From an uncultured Collinsella sp. (lineage in GTDB: Bacteria; Actinomycetota; Coriobacteriia; Coriobacteriales; Coriobacteriaceae), in contig UQIH01000001.1 in NCBI GenBank assembly GCA_900541145.1, positions 186,001 through 250,000 of the forward strand: a stretch of DNA of 64,000 nucleotides, in the 5' to 3' direction. The notes beneath the pieces are model-generated. The model saw only the letters and a list, made by a program, of their open reading frames with translations. It searched no databases and was not told the DNA's origin. This document shows positions 41,183-49,529 of this stretch, one piece after another (the stretch's first letter is position 1; each line of letters opens with the position of its first letter). A program made the position numbers and the translations under genes.

Positions 41183-42349
41183 TTAAGCGGTGAAGGGGTG
41201 AATCGTCACGCCCTTAACCACGCGGTTGACCGTGCCGGTGGGGCTCGGCGTATCGGGCGTGTTGCCCACGCGCACGGAGTTGAGCAGGCTGATAGCCTGG
41301 GCAAACATCACGAACGGCAGAGCAAGGTAGCCCTCGGGAAGTGCCTCGTAGCCCTTAAAGGTGAAGGACTCGCCCTCGTAGACGGTGGCACCTTCCTGCT
41401 GAACGGCGATGGTGTGCTGAGCGATCTCGTCGCCACCGATCTCGTTGAGGATGTCGATGTCGTACTGACGGGTGTAGGCGTCGTTATTGACGAACACGAA
41501 GACGAGCGTCTTATCGTCGACGAAGGACTTAGGTCCATGACGATAGCCCATGGAGGTGTCGTAGGAAGTAGCGACCAGACCGTGAGCGAGCTCGAGGATC
41601 TTGAGCTGGCTCTCCTGGGCAAGACCACCGAAGGAGCCAGAACCCAAGTAGGTCACGCGGTTGAAATCGCCAGCCAGGTAATCGGCGATCTCAGGCTCAC
41701 GGGAGATGACCTCCTCGCCCATCTTGGCAATCGTCTCGACCCACTCGGCCTTCTGCTCGTCAGAGGCAGTGTCGAAAATAAGGGTGGAGAGCAGGGTCAT
41801 GCAGGAATAAGAACCGGTCATGGCGAAGCCCTTGTCGTTGGCGCGCGGAATGAGCAGCGTCAGCGCGTTAGGATCATCGGCAGACTCGACGGCGAGCTTG
41901 CCCTCGGGAGCGCAGGTGATGTTGAGGAACTTGACGTTGTGGACGAGCTCCTTGGCAACGGCAACGGCGGCAAGGCTCTCGGGGCTGTTGCCAGAGCGGG
42001 CAAAGGAAACCACGAGCGTGGGATCCTCGGCGCGCAGGAAGTCGCGCGGGGCGCTCACGATGTCGGTCGTGGCGATGGGCTTAAAGTCGTAGAGATCAGT
42101 GTTGCCAGCGTGACGCAGGTACGGGGCGCAGGTATCGCCAACGTAGTCGGACGTACCGGCACCGGTGAAGACAACGGACAGACGCCCCTCGCCCATAGCG
42201 CGAGCCTCGGCCAGGAAGGCCTCGATGGCCTCCTTGTTCTCGCGATAGATGTTGAGCGTATCACGCCAAAGCTCGGGCTGCTGAGCAATCTCGGCCGTGG
42301 TGATCTGGGCGCCGAGCTCGGTGAGTTCATCGACACTCTTCTCGAACAT
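41183..42349 (-). CDS. agaS: AgaS-type SIS-domain aldose-ketose isomerase/deaminase
   Basis: A 388-aa protein with two SIS domains: the first (about 50-200) has FTGAGTSDYVGD and SFARSGNSPES, the second (about 215-375) has YLGSGSFGGLAQES and SMGYRHGPKSF. AgaS converts galactosamine-6-P to tagatose-6-P and ammonia. It stands between nagA and the GntR regulator, completing the GalNAc route to tagatose-6-P with lacC-2 and the class II aldolase. A dre-like operator lies about 60 bp upstream. Confidence 0.92.
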   Translation of the reverse strand: MFEKSVDELTELGAQITTAEIAQQPELWRDTLNIYRENKEAIEAFLAEARAMGEGRLSVVFTGAGTSDYVGDTCAPYLRHAGNTDLYDFKPIATTDIVSAPRDFLRAEDPTLVVSFARSGNSPESLAAVAVAKELVHNVKFLNITCAPEGKLAVESADDPNALTLLIPRANDKGFAMTGSYSCMTLLSTLIFDTASDEQKAEWVETIAKMGEEVISREPEIADYLAGDFNRVTYLGSGSFGGLAQESQLKILELAHGLVATSYDTSMGYRHGPKSFVDDKTLVFVFVNNDAYTRQYDIDILNEIGGDEIAQHTIAVQQEGATVYEGESFTFKGYEALPEGYLALPFVMFAQAISLLNSVRVGNTPDTPSPTGTVNRVVKGVTIHPFTA

Positions 42350-42410
42350 TTCTAATACCTCTCTCTAGAAGTAATCCTCTGACGTGCAATTATACACTTC
42401 GGTTGGTTAT

Positions 42411-42424
42411 CTGGTAGTAACCAG
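42411..42424 (-). promoter_or_regulatory. Candidate GntR (DasR/NagR-like dre) operator upstream of agaS
   Basis: CTGGT-AGTA-ACCAG is a clean dyad resembling the dre site ACTGGTCTAGACCAGT of the amino-sugar GntR regulators. The same sequence recurs upstream of the PTS operon at 46704. Confidence 0.7.
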
Positions 42425-42463
42425 TTAAATGCAAAGAATCACCATATGGAAACGATGCGAGCA

Positions 42464-43195
42464 CTAGTTACTGCGCTGGTGGTAAACCTTGTATTTAAAC
42501 TGATCGGCACGAGCAACCGAGAGTGTGTACTCCACTACCTCGTTTGACTCGTTATACGTAGTCCTGACCAAATCGAGCACAGGCGAGCCCTCGACAATTC
42601 CCAAAAGGTGGGCATCGGTGGGACGGGCTATGCTCGCATAGAACTCCTCTTCGGCCACGCGAATCTTTTGCTGAAAGTCCTGCTCAATCACATCGTAAAG
42701 CGGCTTACGCTCCAGCAGCGGTCGCTTTAGGGACAGAAATTGACGAACCGGTAGATAGCTGCGTTCGACCATCATGGGCATGTTGTCGGCAGAACGAAGG
42801 CGCTTGAGCTTAAAAATGCGATCACCGATGCGCAATCCCATATGCTCGGCCAGATTCTTATCGGCCTCCATCTCGCAAAACTCGAGAATCGTGGTCTCGG
42901 GTTCTCGACCCATCGCGCGCATCTGCTCGGTAAAGCTGTAGGACTGCATAAGATTGGTTGCCTTTGCCGAACGGTCGGTCACAAAGGTACCGCGACCGTG
43001 CTGCCGAACCACCAGTCCTAAACGCTCCAGTTCCTGCAGAGCCAGGCGTACCGTAGTGCGCGAGAGACCATAGCGCTCTGAAAGTTCGCGCTCGGAAGGA
43101 ATCATGTCACCGGCGCGATATTCATGGTCGATCTTTTCGGTCAGAATATCGACCAGCTGATCGTACAGCGGTTGCTTACGCGCTCCGATCGCCAT
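42464..43195 (-). CDS. GntR/HutC-family regulator with UTRA domain (amino-sugar type)
   Basis: 243 aa: GntR winged HTH (about 8-72; IPSERELSERYGLSRTTVRLALQELERLG) and UTRA domain (about 95-235). It resembles NagR/DasR/AgaR-type regulators that sense amino-sugar phosphates. It lies between agaS and the PTS operon, and a shared CTGGT-AGTA-ACCA dyad precedes both, so it is the likely regulator of the cluster. It reads in the same direction as its neighbours but has terminators or gaps on both sides. Confidence 0.9.
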   Translation of the reverse strand: MAIGARKQPLYDQLVDILTEKIDHEYRAGDMIPSERELSERYGLSRTTVRLALQELERLGLVVRQHGRGTFVTDRSAKATNLMQSYSFTEQMRAMGREPETTILEFCEMEADKNLAEHMGLRIGDRIFKLKRLRSADNMPMMVERSYLPVRQFLSLKRPLLERKPLYDVIEQDFQQKIRVAEEEFYASIARPTDAHLLGIVEGSPVLDLVRTTYNESNEVVEYTLSVARADQFKYKVYHQRSN

Positions 43196-43280
43196 CCTAT
43201 CCTCCCTTTTGCTCGAATTCGGCTAACTACCTAGGGTGTTAAGCATTATCAGTCTGCAACACCCGAATCATCAAGAAAAC

Positions 43281-43317
43281 AAAAGCCGCGTGCTCGAAAG
43301 AGCGCGCGGCTTTTAAC
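43281..43317 (-). terminator. Terminator of the mannose-class PTS operon
   Basis: AAAAGCCGCGTGCTC-GAAA-GAGCGCGCGGCTTTT, flanked by A/T runs, lies 64 bp beyond the EIID stop. Confidence 0.88.
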
Positions 43318-43380
43318 ATACACATGGCTTAAGGGGTCGGGGTGTGAGCCGCGTAGGGACACACCCCTCAAGCTAGAGCC

Positions 43381-44463
43381 TTACCAGATGCTCGGCCAGA
43401 GACCAAGCGGGCCAGCGCCCAGGATGCCAAGGACAAAGAGCAGGAGAATGCCCTTGGTCGGGGTCCAGCTGTGCTTAGCGAACATGTAGTAAAGCAGCAG
43501 CGTAAGCATAAGCGGGACGAGCTTCGGGACGATGGTGTTGAGGGTGTCGGCAACAGAGAAGTTGACCGGATCCTCGGTAACGGTGCCGTAGGTCACGGAC
43601 TCCATGCCGTTGCCCAAATCGGTGACGCCGCACTCGACAGCGTTGCCGTCGGCATCGGAAGCGGTAAGGGCGTTGCCATCCTTATCGGTCATGGCGATGG
43701 TACCGGCCTCAGCGGTCTCGGTATCGATGCCCTCCATACCGGTGAAGTTCTCGGCCTCCTTCTCGGAGACAATCACGGTAGTAGCGGAGAGGCCGCGGGT
43801 GGTGCCGTTGGGGATCTGGAGGTTGATCTGGGTGCCACCCATGGTGACGACCAGGCAACCAACGACGAAGACGCCCATGATGGAAGCGGCACGCGTGAAG
43901 GCCTGCATGTTGGCGGTCAGAGCGTCAATAGCGCTGGTGCCAAGCTTGTAGGACCAGTTCATGAGCCAGAAGCGCAGAGCGAACTGAACGGCGTTGAAGA
44001 TCACCAGGAAGATGATCGGCGCAGCGGCGTTGCCGTTGATGGCCATGTTGGAGGTGATGCCGGCCGTGATAGGCACGAGCGTCAGCCAGAACAGGGCGTC
44101 ACCGATACCACCGAGCGGGCCCATTGCGGCGACGCGGACGGCGCGGATCGTGGGGATGTCAACCTTGTTCTGCTCGAGCGAAAGCACGATGCCCATAACA
44201 AAGGTGACGAGGAACGGGTGGGTGTTGAAGAACTCCAGGTTGTGGCTCATGGAAGCCGCGAGGTCGTTCTTGTTGGTGTGGATCTTCTCCAGACCGGGGA
44301 TGATGGAGTAGAGCCAGCCAGCGGCCTGCATACGCTCGTAGTTGAACGAGGCCTGCAGGAAGCAGGAGCGCCAAGCCATCTTGTTGAGGGTCTTCTGGTC
44401 GAGCTGCGGAGCAGGAGTGAGATCCTCGTAGTGCTCCGGGATCACATACTCATTAGATGCCAT
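43381..44463 (-). CDS. PTS mannose/fructose/sorbose-family EIID, with an enlarged loop
   Basis: 360 aa against about 270-285 in the family. The N-terminal core (WRSCFLQASFNYERMQAAGWLYSIIP … MGPLGGIGDALFW) is classic EIID. A long acidic, Thr/Gly/Asp-rich segment (about residues 213-312) replaces the usual roughly 45-residue loop before the final hydrophobic spans (LVPLMLTLLLYYMF …). ATG 44463 overlaps the EIIC end by 11 nt. It forms the channel with EIIC. In the cell the added loop should lie outside the core channel; its side of the membrane is uncertain. Confidence 0.92.
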   Translation of the reverse strand: MASNEYVIPEHYEDLTPAPQLDQKTLNKMAWRSCFLQASFNYERMQAAGWLYSIIPGLEKIHTNKNDLAASMSHNLEFFNTHPFLVTFVMGIVLSLEQNKVDIPTIRAVRVAAMGPLGGIGDALFWLTLVPITAGITSNMAINGNAAAPIIFLVIFNAVQFALRFWLMNWSYKLGTSAIDALTANMQAFTRAASIMGVFVVGCLVVTMGGTQINLQIPNGTTRGLSATTVIVSEKEAENFTGMEGIDTETAEAGTIAMTDKDGNALTASDADGNAVECGVTDLGNGMESVTYGTVTEDPVNFSVADTLNTIVPKLVPLMLTLLLYYMFAKHSWTPTKGILLLFVLGILGAGPLGLWPSIW

Positions 44464-45253
44464 CTTCGAAGTCACCTCCGTCAGAAACAGCTGCACCCTT
44501 CAGCTCGGTCTGCTGCTGGAAGTCCCAGAAAGCGATGCCGAAGCCGATGAGAGCGAGGATGAGCAGAGCAGGGGTTGCCAGCGAATCGTTGGCAACGGTG
44601 ATGAGCGCGAGGCCAAAGCCCATGAGGAAGAAGCCCCACATATCGCGGTTCATCATAACCTTGAGCAGGACGGCGAAGCCGACGAAGCGCATCATGCCGC
44701 CTGCAGCGGACAGACCGGTCTGCAGCCAAGTCGGGATGGCGGAAGCGATGGTCTGACCAATGGTAGCGCCAGCGATGAAGAACAGGGTGACGACGACAGC
44801 GAAGATCAGGCCGAGCAGAGCCATGGCGAAGTAGTTCAGGCGCTCGATGCCCTTGGTGTCCGCGTTGTGAGCCATGTTATCGGCCGTGGACATAAGCGGG
44901 GACATAAGCGTGAAGACCAGGGTAACGCCAAGCTGGCCAAGCAGAGCGAACGGAATAGCGAGGCCGACTGCCGCGTTGGGCTCGAGGCCCGTGGCGATAG
45001 CGAGAATGGCTGCCATGATGCCGCCGATGACGGCGTTAGGCGGCTGAGCGCCTCCGATCGGCATGTTGCCGATCGTCATGAGCTGATAGGTACCACCCAC
45101 GAGAAGACCGGTGTTGAGGTCGCCAAGGATAAGACCGATGACGGCGCCGGTGACGATGGGCTGATAGAGAGACTCGAGGAAATCAAACTGGTCGATTGCC
45201 GCGATGAACGTAACAACGAAGACCAGAGCGATCTGGATGATCGAGTATTCCAT
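44453..45253 (-). CDS. PTS mannose/fructose/sorbose-family EIIC
   Basis: A 266-aa integral membrane protein with the family start (IIQIALVFVVTFIAAIDQ), QPIVTGAVIGLILGDLNTGL and the conserved GGAQPPNAVIGGIMA. About seven to eight hydrophobic segments. Order EIIA-YajC-EIIB-EIIC-EIID, minus strand, overlapping EIID by 11 nt. Probably GalNAc or another amino sugar, from the nagA-agaS context. Confidence 0.93.
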   Translation of the reverse strand: MEYSIIQIALVFVVTFIAAIDQFDFLESLYQPIVTGAVIGLILGDLNTGLLVGGTYQLMTIGNMPIGGAQPPNAVIGGIMAAILAIATGLEPNAAVGLAIPFALLGQLGVTLVFTLMSPLMSTADNMAHNADTKGIERLNYFAMALLGLIFAVVVTLFFIAGATIGQTIASAIPTWLQTGLSAAGGMMRFVGFAVLLKVMMNRDMWGFFLMGFGLALITVANDSLATPALLILALIGFGIAFWDFQQQTELKGAAVSDGGDFEDGI

Positions 45254-45343
45254 CTTGCTCCTCCTTTCAAAATGAATGTACGCACTTTGGATATCACGTA
45301 CAGAACGTCAGGGTTTCACTCCTGACAACGTGGATCACGAGGA

Positions 45344-45826
45344 TTACGAGAAGAGCTTGCTCGTGTCCTCAACAGGCGTGCTCGGAACGCGCCTGATCTC
45401 CAACTCCACCCCCAATTCCTGCAGCTCTTTAAACGCAGCGACATCCTCGTCGTTAACTGCGACGGAGGTGGCGACTTGGCGCTTTCCTTCCGACATGTGC
45501 ATGTTGCCGATGTTTACCTTCTTTATAGGCACACCGCCCTTGACGAGCGTAAGCACGTCTTCCGGTGTTTCGGCCACGATGAAGATCTTCTGGCGCGGGC
45601 TCGCCTTGCCAATGACGTCGATGGTCTTCTGCAGGGAGAAGAAACGCGTAGCGACGCCGGCGGGAGCGGCCATCTTCATGAGGTTCTGGCGCATGGTGTT
45701 GGACGCCACGTCGTCGTTGGCGACGAGGATGAGGTTGGAGCCCAGAGTGGAGTTCCACTGGGTGGCAACCTGACCATGAACCAGTCGGTTATCGATGCGG
45801 GTAAGAAGAATGTTGGGTTCTGCCAT
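45344..45826 (-). CDS. PTS mannose/fructose/sorbose-family EIIB
   Basis: 160 aa. The active-site His17 is in TRIDNRLVHGQV, where phosphate from EIIA is received before transfer to sugar. The rest is the usual Rossmann-like EIIB fold. It lies 36 nt after yajC and 90 nt before EIIC. The paralogue at 35611-36090 has Tyr at this His. Confidence 0.93.
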   Translation of the reverse strand: MAEPNILLTRIDNRLVHGQVATQWNSTLGSNLILVANDDVASNTMRQNLMKMAAPAGVATRFFSLQKTIDVIGKASPRQKIFIVAETPEDVLTLVKGGVPIKKVNIGNMHMSEGKRQVATSVAVNDEDVAAFKELQELGVELEIRRVPSTPVEDTSKLFS

Positions 45827-45862
45827 GTTGATCAGCTTCCTTTCGATATTTGCTGACGACAG

Positions 45863-46144
45863 TTACTTGATCTCCTGAATCGCGTAACGCGAAACATCTA
45901 CGACGGCTCCGGATCGGACTTTGATCTGGACCTTCTCGCCTTCGAAGCCTTTGACGGTTCCGTAGATACCGCCGGCGAAAAGAACCTCCTGACCCGGCTT
46001 GAGCTCGGTGTGCAGCTCCTTGAAGTACTTCTGCTTCTTCTTCATGTTGATTTGCGACCAGATGGTGTAAATCAAGCCCATGATGACAAGCAGGCCTAAA
46101 AGGGCGACCGAGGAGCTCAGGACGTTGGCTCCGAAATCGGCCAT
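45863..46144 (-). CDS. yajC: YajC-family small membrane protein inside the PTS operon
   Basis: 93 aa. One N-terminal transmembrane segment (about 9-31) is followed by MKKKQKYFKELHTELKPGQEV and a small beta-domain (GGIYGTVKGFEGEKVQIKV), as in YajC of the Sec translocase. Its ATG shares one base with the EIIA stop (TAATG), so it is translated with the PTS genes. YajC copies occur in mannose-class PTS clusters for glycosaminoglycan and amino sugars in streptococci; here it probably assists or modulates the EIIC-EIID complex rather than general secretion. Confidence 0.88.
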   Translation of the reverse strand: MADFGANVLSSSVALLGLLVIMGLIYTIWSQINMKKKQKYFKELHTELKPGQEVLFAGGIYGTVKGFEGEKVQIKVRSGAVVDVSRYAIQEIK

Positions 46145-46587
46145 TAAATGCCGTCCTCGTCGCCGAAGATATCCTCTTCCTCGGAGCCGGCAACGGATGC
46201 GACCGTCTGGGCGGTGACGCCCGTCTGGCCAACGGTCACGGCCTGCTCGCCAAGCTCGGCGAGCGTGGCATTGCCGCGGAGGAACAGAAGCTCAATAACC
46301 ATGGGAAGGTTGGTGCCAGTCAGAACCTCGACGTTGTCGACATCCTGGGCAATCATCATCGACTGGTTGAACGGGGTGCCGCCAAGCAGGTCGGTAAAGA
46401 CAAGCACGCCATCGCACTCCTCGCGCATGGCGGTAATAGCGGCGCGGAGATCCTCACCGTAGGATGCGGCCTGGTCGCCCTCAAAAGGAACGACGGTAAA
46501 AGCAGGCTGGTCGCCGGCAACCATAGCGATAGCGCTTGCAAGACCGGGTGCGAACTGTCCATGACCGGTAAGAATAAAGCCAACCAT
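46144..46587 (-). CDS. PTS mannose/fructose/sorbose-family EIIA
   Basis: 147 aa. Phosphorylated His9 is in LTGHGQFAPG, and the fold continues through VFTDLLGGTPFNQ and the NLPMVIEL loop. The C-terminus (SEEEDIFGDEDGI) is an acidic extension. It is the first gene of the operon, downstream of a 629-bp regulatory gap with dre-like sites. Confidence 0.93.
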   Translation of the reverse strand: MVGFILTGHGQFAPGLASAIAMVAGDQPAFTVVPFEGDQAASYGEDLRAAITAMREECDGVLVFTDLLGGTPFNQSMMIAQDVDNVEVLTGTNLPMVIELLFLRGNATLAELGEQAVTVGQTGVTAQTVASVAGSEEEDIFGDEDGI

Positions 46588-46686
46588 TCAAATTTCCCTT
46601 CCGAAGGTGTGTACGATCTGAGTCCGATGATTTTCGGAAGCCAGCGGGCGCTCGCCCTTAAAGCTTCTTAGAAAGCGTTCTTTGAA

Positions 46687-47040
46687 GACCAGTGGTTTCT
46701 AAACTGGTAGTAACCACGTGACGTATTGTTGTCACTATATCACCCCAGAAGAGGTCGCTTTCGTTGATTCATACGGTAAAACGTTTTTGCACCGCTCACG
46801 GTGATAAATCGACCGTTTACCGGTCGTTAACACTTCTACCTGCGGTTTTGAAACCGTTTCGAAATGCTTTGGCAAAAAATCTGATCTTTTCCTGTGTCTA
46901 AACAACGTAGGGCGGCTAAAAATAGCGTGTAGAAAAATTGCAGGTCATTGTGAAGATATGTGAATTGGTCTTTTTGACTTAATACCAGTTAGAACCAGTT
47001 TTGAGATTATCGGTGAACGGTAGTTTTCGACCGTTCACCG
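46687..47040. promoter_or_regulatory. Regulatory gap upstream of the mannose-class PTS operon
   Basis: Dre-like dyad CTGGTAGTAACCA (46704-46716), with an upstream ACCAGTGGTTTCTAAACTGGT overlap from 46688. A direct repeat ACCAGTT-AGA-ACCAGTT lies at 46984-47000. GAAAC-C-GTTTC (46850-46860) sits within a cre-like TGAAACCGTTTCGA. ACCGTTTACCG lies at 46812-46822, and the perfect 11-bp inverted repeat CGGTGAACGGT…ACCGTTCACCG at 47011-47040. No ORF in this stretch looks real. Confidence 0.6.
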
Positions 47041-47140
47041 GTTACTTGCAATCGTTTGCAGCTGTTTTCCCATATGAATTAGGGGAACCCGATGGAGCAT
47101 TGTGCGGGCTCGAGGCCTACCCCAGTGGTTTCGGTAACAA

Positions 47141-47177
47141 AAAGCCCGCTAGAACGTTGTCCGTTCTAGCGGGCTTA
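47141..47177 (-). terminator. Terminator of the 47217-48311 gene
   Basis: AAGCCCGCTAGAACG-TTGTC-CGTTCTAGCGGGCTT, with AAAA on the plus side, lies 40 bp beyond the stop. Confidence 0.9.
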
Positions 47178-47216
47178 ATCAGGTGATCGGTTAACGCGCA
47201 GTAGTGCAGGCAAACC

Positions 47217-48311
47217 TTACGCAAACAGGCCGTAGATGCTGATGTTGGCCTTGGCATACAGGCCGTTAGCATACTCGGTCCACTTGGAGCTGGCGCTCGA
47301 AGCCTGCGAAGAGTACTGCTGGTAGGCGGTGTAATAGGCGGTCATGGCCTGCTTGTAGGTAGCGCTATCAGCCGTAAAGGCATCGTCAGCGAAGGCCTTA
47401 GCGTAGGTGCTATCGGCGTCCTTCCAGGTGCCCTTTTCGCTATCCCACTCGTCGCCGGCAAGTTTGATGATGTAATCGGCGTAGTCCTTGCTCGCGGTCT
47501 CCTCGTTGCCGTCAGCAGGCTCGGTCGGGGCGGTCGGCATGCTTGCGGAGCTATCGCCCACCTTCTTCTTGTAGAGCTTCTGCAGCGTCGCGGACTGGCG
47601 GACGATCTGCTTGGCCTGGTCCTTGGACACGCCATACTGCGTGGCCATGGTCTTGTAGTCCGAAGTGCCGATGGATTCCTCGGCGTACTGCTTCATCTCC
47701 TTAGAGGAGACGGTAATGCCCTCGTCCTCGGCAGCGTCGAGCAGGATCTTGTTGCGCACGTAGGACAGGATGACGTCGGCAGAAGGAGCGGTGTAGTTGC
47801 CATCGCTATCCTTGACGGTGTCGAGGCTGTACTGGCTCTCGATGGCCTCGCGCGCGGTGATGTCGCTCTTCTTGCCGTTGTAGCTATAGCTTGCCACGGT
47901 CGAATCGAGCTGGTCCTCGGTCAGGGTCGACGAGCCGACACCCTTGCCGCCAAAGCCGCCATTGCCAATAAAGAAGCCGACCACGGCGGCGATCACGACG
48001 GCAACCACAAAGGCGGCAATCATCGTCTTCTTGTGCCTGGATGCATGGTCGTCTTCATCGGAACCCAGAATATCGTCGTCCTCATCCTGGGCCTCGGGCA
48101 TCAGATTCTCGTCAGCGGCATCCGCGGCAATCTGAGCCTCCAGTCGGGCGTCCTCCCCCTCGGCCGTCGTGCCGGCGGCAATGTGCTCGGCAGACGTACC
48201 GGCGACCAGATCGATCTTCTCGTCCTCGTCACCGTCGGGGCCTTCGCCGCGCTCGATGATCTGGATGCCGTCGATCTCGTCCTTCTCGTCCTTCTTTTGA
48301 ATCAGACCCAT
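47217..48311 (-). CDS. Membrane-anchored SurA/PrsA-N-like protein
   Basis: 364 aa. A very acidic cytoplasmic N-terminus (1-92), one transmembrane helix (about 95-117, KKTMIAAFVVAVVIAAVVGFF), then an external helical domain. The external part (VILSYVRNKILLDAAEDEGITVSSKEMKQYAEESIG…) resembles the SurA/trigger-factor N-terminal chaperone domain, and no PPIase domain follows. I infer an exported-protein folding factor. The start at 48311 has AAGGAG upstream (RC of CTCCTT). It is not in an evident operon with icd. Confidence 0.75.
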   Translation of the reverse strand: MGLIQKKDEKDEIDGIQIIERGEGPDGDEDEKIDLVAGTSAEHIAAGTTAEGEDARLEAQIAADAADENLMPEAQDEDDDILGSDEDDHASRHKKTMIAAFVVAVVIAAVVGFFIGNGGFGGKGVGSSTLTEDQLDSTVASYSYNGKKSDITAREAIESQYSLDTVKDSDGNYTAPSADVILSYVRNKILLDAAEDEGITVSSKEMKQYAEESIGTSDYKTMATQYGVSKDQAKQIVRQSATLQKLYKKKVGDSSASMPTAPTEPADGNEETASKDYADYIIKLAGDEWDSEKGTWKDADSTYAKAFADDAFTADSATYKQAMTAYYTAYQQYSSQASSASSKWTEYANGLYAKANISIYGLFA

Positions 48312-48437
48312 ATCAGTTACTCCTTGTTAGGAAACATAGTCTTCAATAGAATACGCCCGACAGAGTGCCGGGCGTATTGATTCTTAGGTTATACGCAAAC
48401 ACTTAAGTACTATTTAGGCGTTTGCAGCCTGCATGTC

Positions 48438-49523
48438 TTAGGCCAGGTGCGCGATAACGGCATCGGCAAAGGCCTGCGTGCCCACGGCGCCCTCGACGGA
48501 GCCGGTCTGGGCACGACATACGTCGCCGGTAACCTGCTTACCCTCGTCGAGCGTGGCGGACACGGCGGCGCGGATACGATTGGCCGCATCGTTCTCGCCC
48601 AGATGATCGAGCATCATAGCCGCAGACAGAATCTCGGCCGTGGGGTTGGCGATATCCTGGCCAGCGATATCGGGCGCGGAGCCATGCGTTGCCTCGAAGA
48701 TGGCGCAGTCGGCACCGATGTTGGAGCCGGGGGCCATACCCAGGCCACCTACCAGGCCGGCGCACAGGTCGCTGACGATATCGCCGTACAGGTTGGGCAG
48801 CACCAGGACATCGAAGTCGTTGGGGTTCTGGACCAGGCCCATGCAGGTGGCGTCGACGATCTTGTCGTTGAACTCAATATCGGGATAGTTGGCGGCCACC
48901 TCGCGCGCAACGCGCAGGAACAGGCCATCGGTCGCCTTCATAATGTTGGCCTTGTGCACGGCCGTCACCTTTTTACGGCCGCAGCGGCGGGCGTACTCAA
49001 AGGCGTACTCCACAATGCGGCGGCTCTTGGCGATGGAGATGGGCTTAATTGAGATGGCGGAATCGGCGGCGAAGGTCTTCTGACCCGAGCGCTCGACAAG
49101 CTGTGAGAGCTCCTCGACCTCGGCAGCGCCCTCATCGAACTCGATCCCGGCGTAGAGGTCCTCGGTGTTCTCACGCACGATGACCAGGTCGACGTCGCGG
49201 AAGCGCGAGCCGTCGCCCGGCTGCGACAGGCAGGGGCGCACGCAGGCGTACAGGTCGAAGTGCTTGCGCAGGGCCACGTTAACGCTGCGGAAACCCGTGC
49301 CGACCGGCGTGGTGATGGGGCCCTTGATGGCAACCTTGGTCTCGGCGACCGCATCGAGCACGTGCTGGGGCAGCGGCGTGCCAAACTCGTCCATGACGCC
49401 GGCACCTGCCTCCTGGACGTTCCAGTTGATCTGGACACCGGTGGCCTCGACCACGCGGCGCATGGCCTGCGTAATCTCGGGACCGATACCGTCACCGGGA
49501 ATCAGGACTACATCGTGCGCCAT
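48438..49523 (-). CDS. icd: NAD-type isocitrate dehydrogenase
   Basis: A 361-aa decarboxylating dehydrogenase of the isocitrate/isopropylmalate family. IPGDGIGPE at the N-terminus, the Arg cluster (GFRSVNVALRKHFDLYACVRP), HKANIMK, NLYGDIVSDL and the nucleotide loop HGSAPDIAGQDIANPTA fit the NAD-dependent IDH subgroup. It converts isocitrate to 2-oxoglutarate. The stop of the HEAT-repeat gene upstream is 6 nt away, so the minus-strand block 52.8-48.4 kb may be one operon. Isopropylmalate dehydrogenase is less likely on the loop sequence. Confidence 0.88.
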   Translation of the reverse strand: MAHDVVLIPGDGIGPEITQAMRRVVEATGVQINWNVQEAGAGVMDEFGTPLPQHVLDAVAETKVAIKGPITTPVGTGFRSVNVALRKHFDLYACVRPCLSQPGDGSRFRDVDLVIVRENTEDLYAGIEFDEGAAEVEELSQLVERSGQKTFAADSAISIKPISIAKSRRIVEYAFEYARRCGRKKVTAVHKANIMKATDGLFLRVAREVAANYPDIEFNDKIVDATCMGLVQNPNDFDVLVLPNLYGDIVSDLCAGLVGGLGMAPGSNIGADCAIFEATHGSAPDIAGQDIANPTAEILSAAMMLDHLGENDAANRIRAAVSATLDEGKQVTGDVCRAQTGSVEGAVGTQAFADAVIAHLA

Positions 49524-49529
49524 AATCTG

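Noticed and set aside
47001..47186. 61-codon frame upstream of the PTS operon
   Set aside because: It overlaps the perfect inverted repeat and the terminator of the next gene and resembles no protein.
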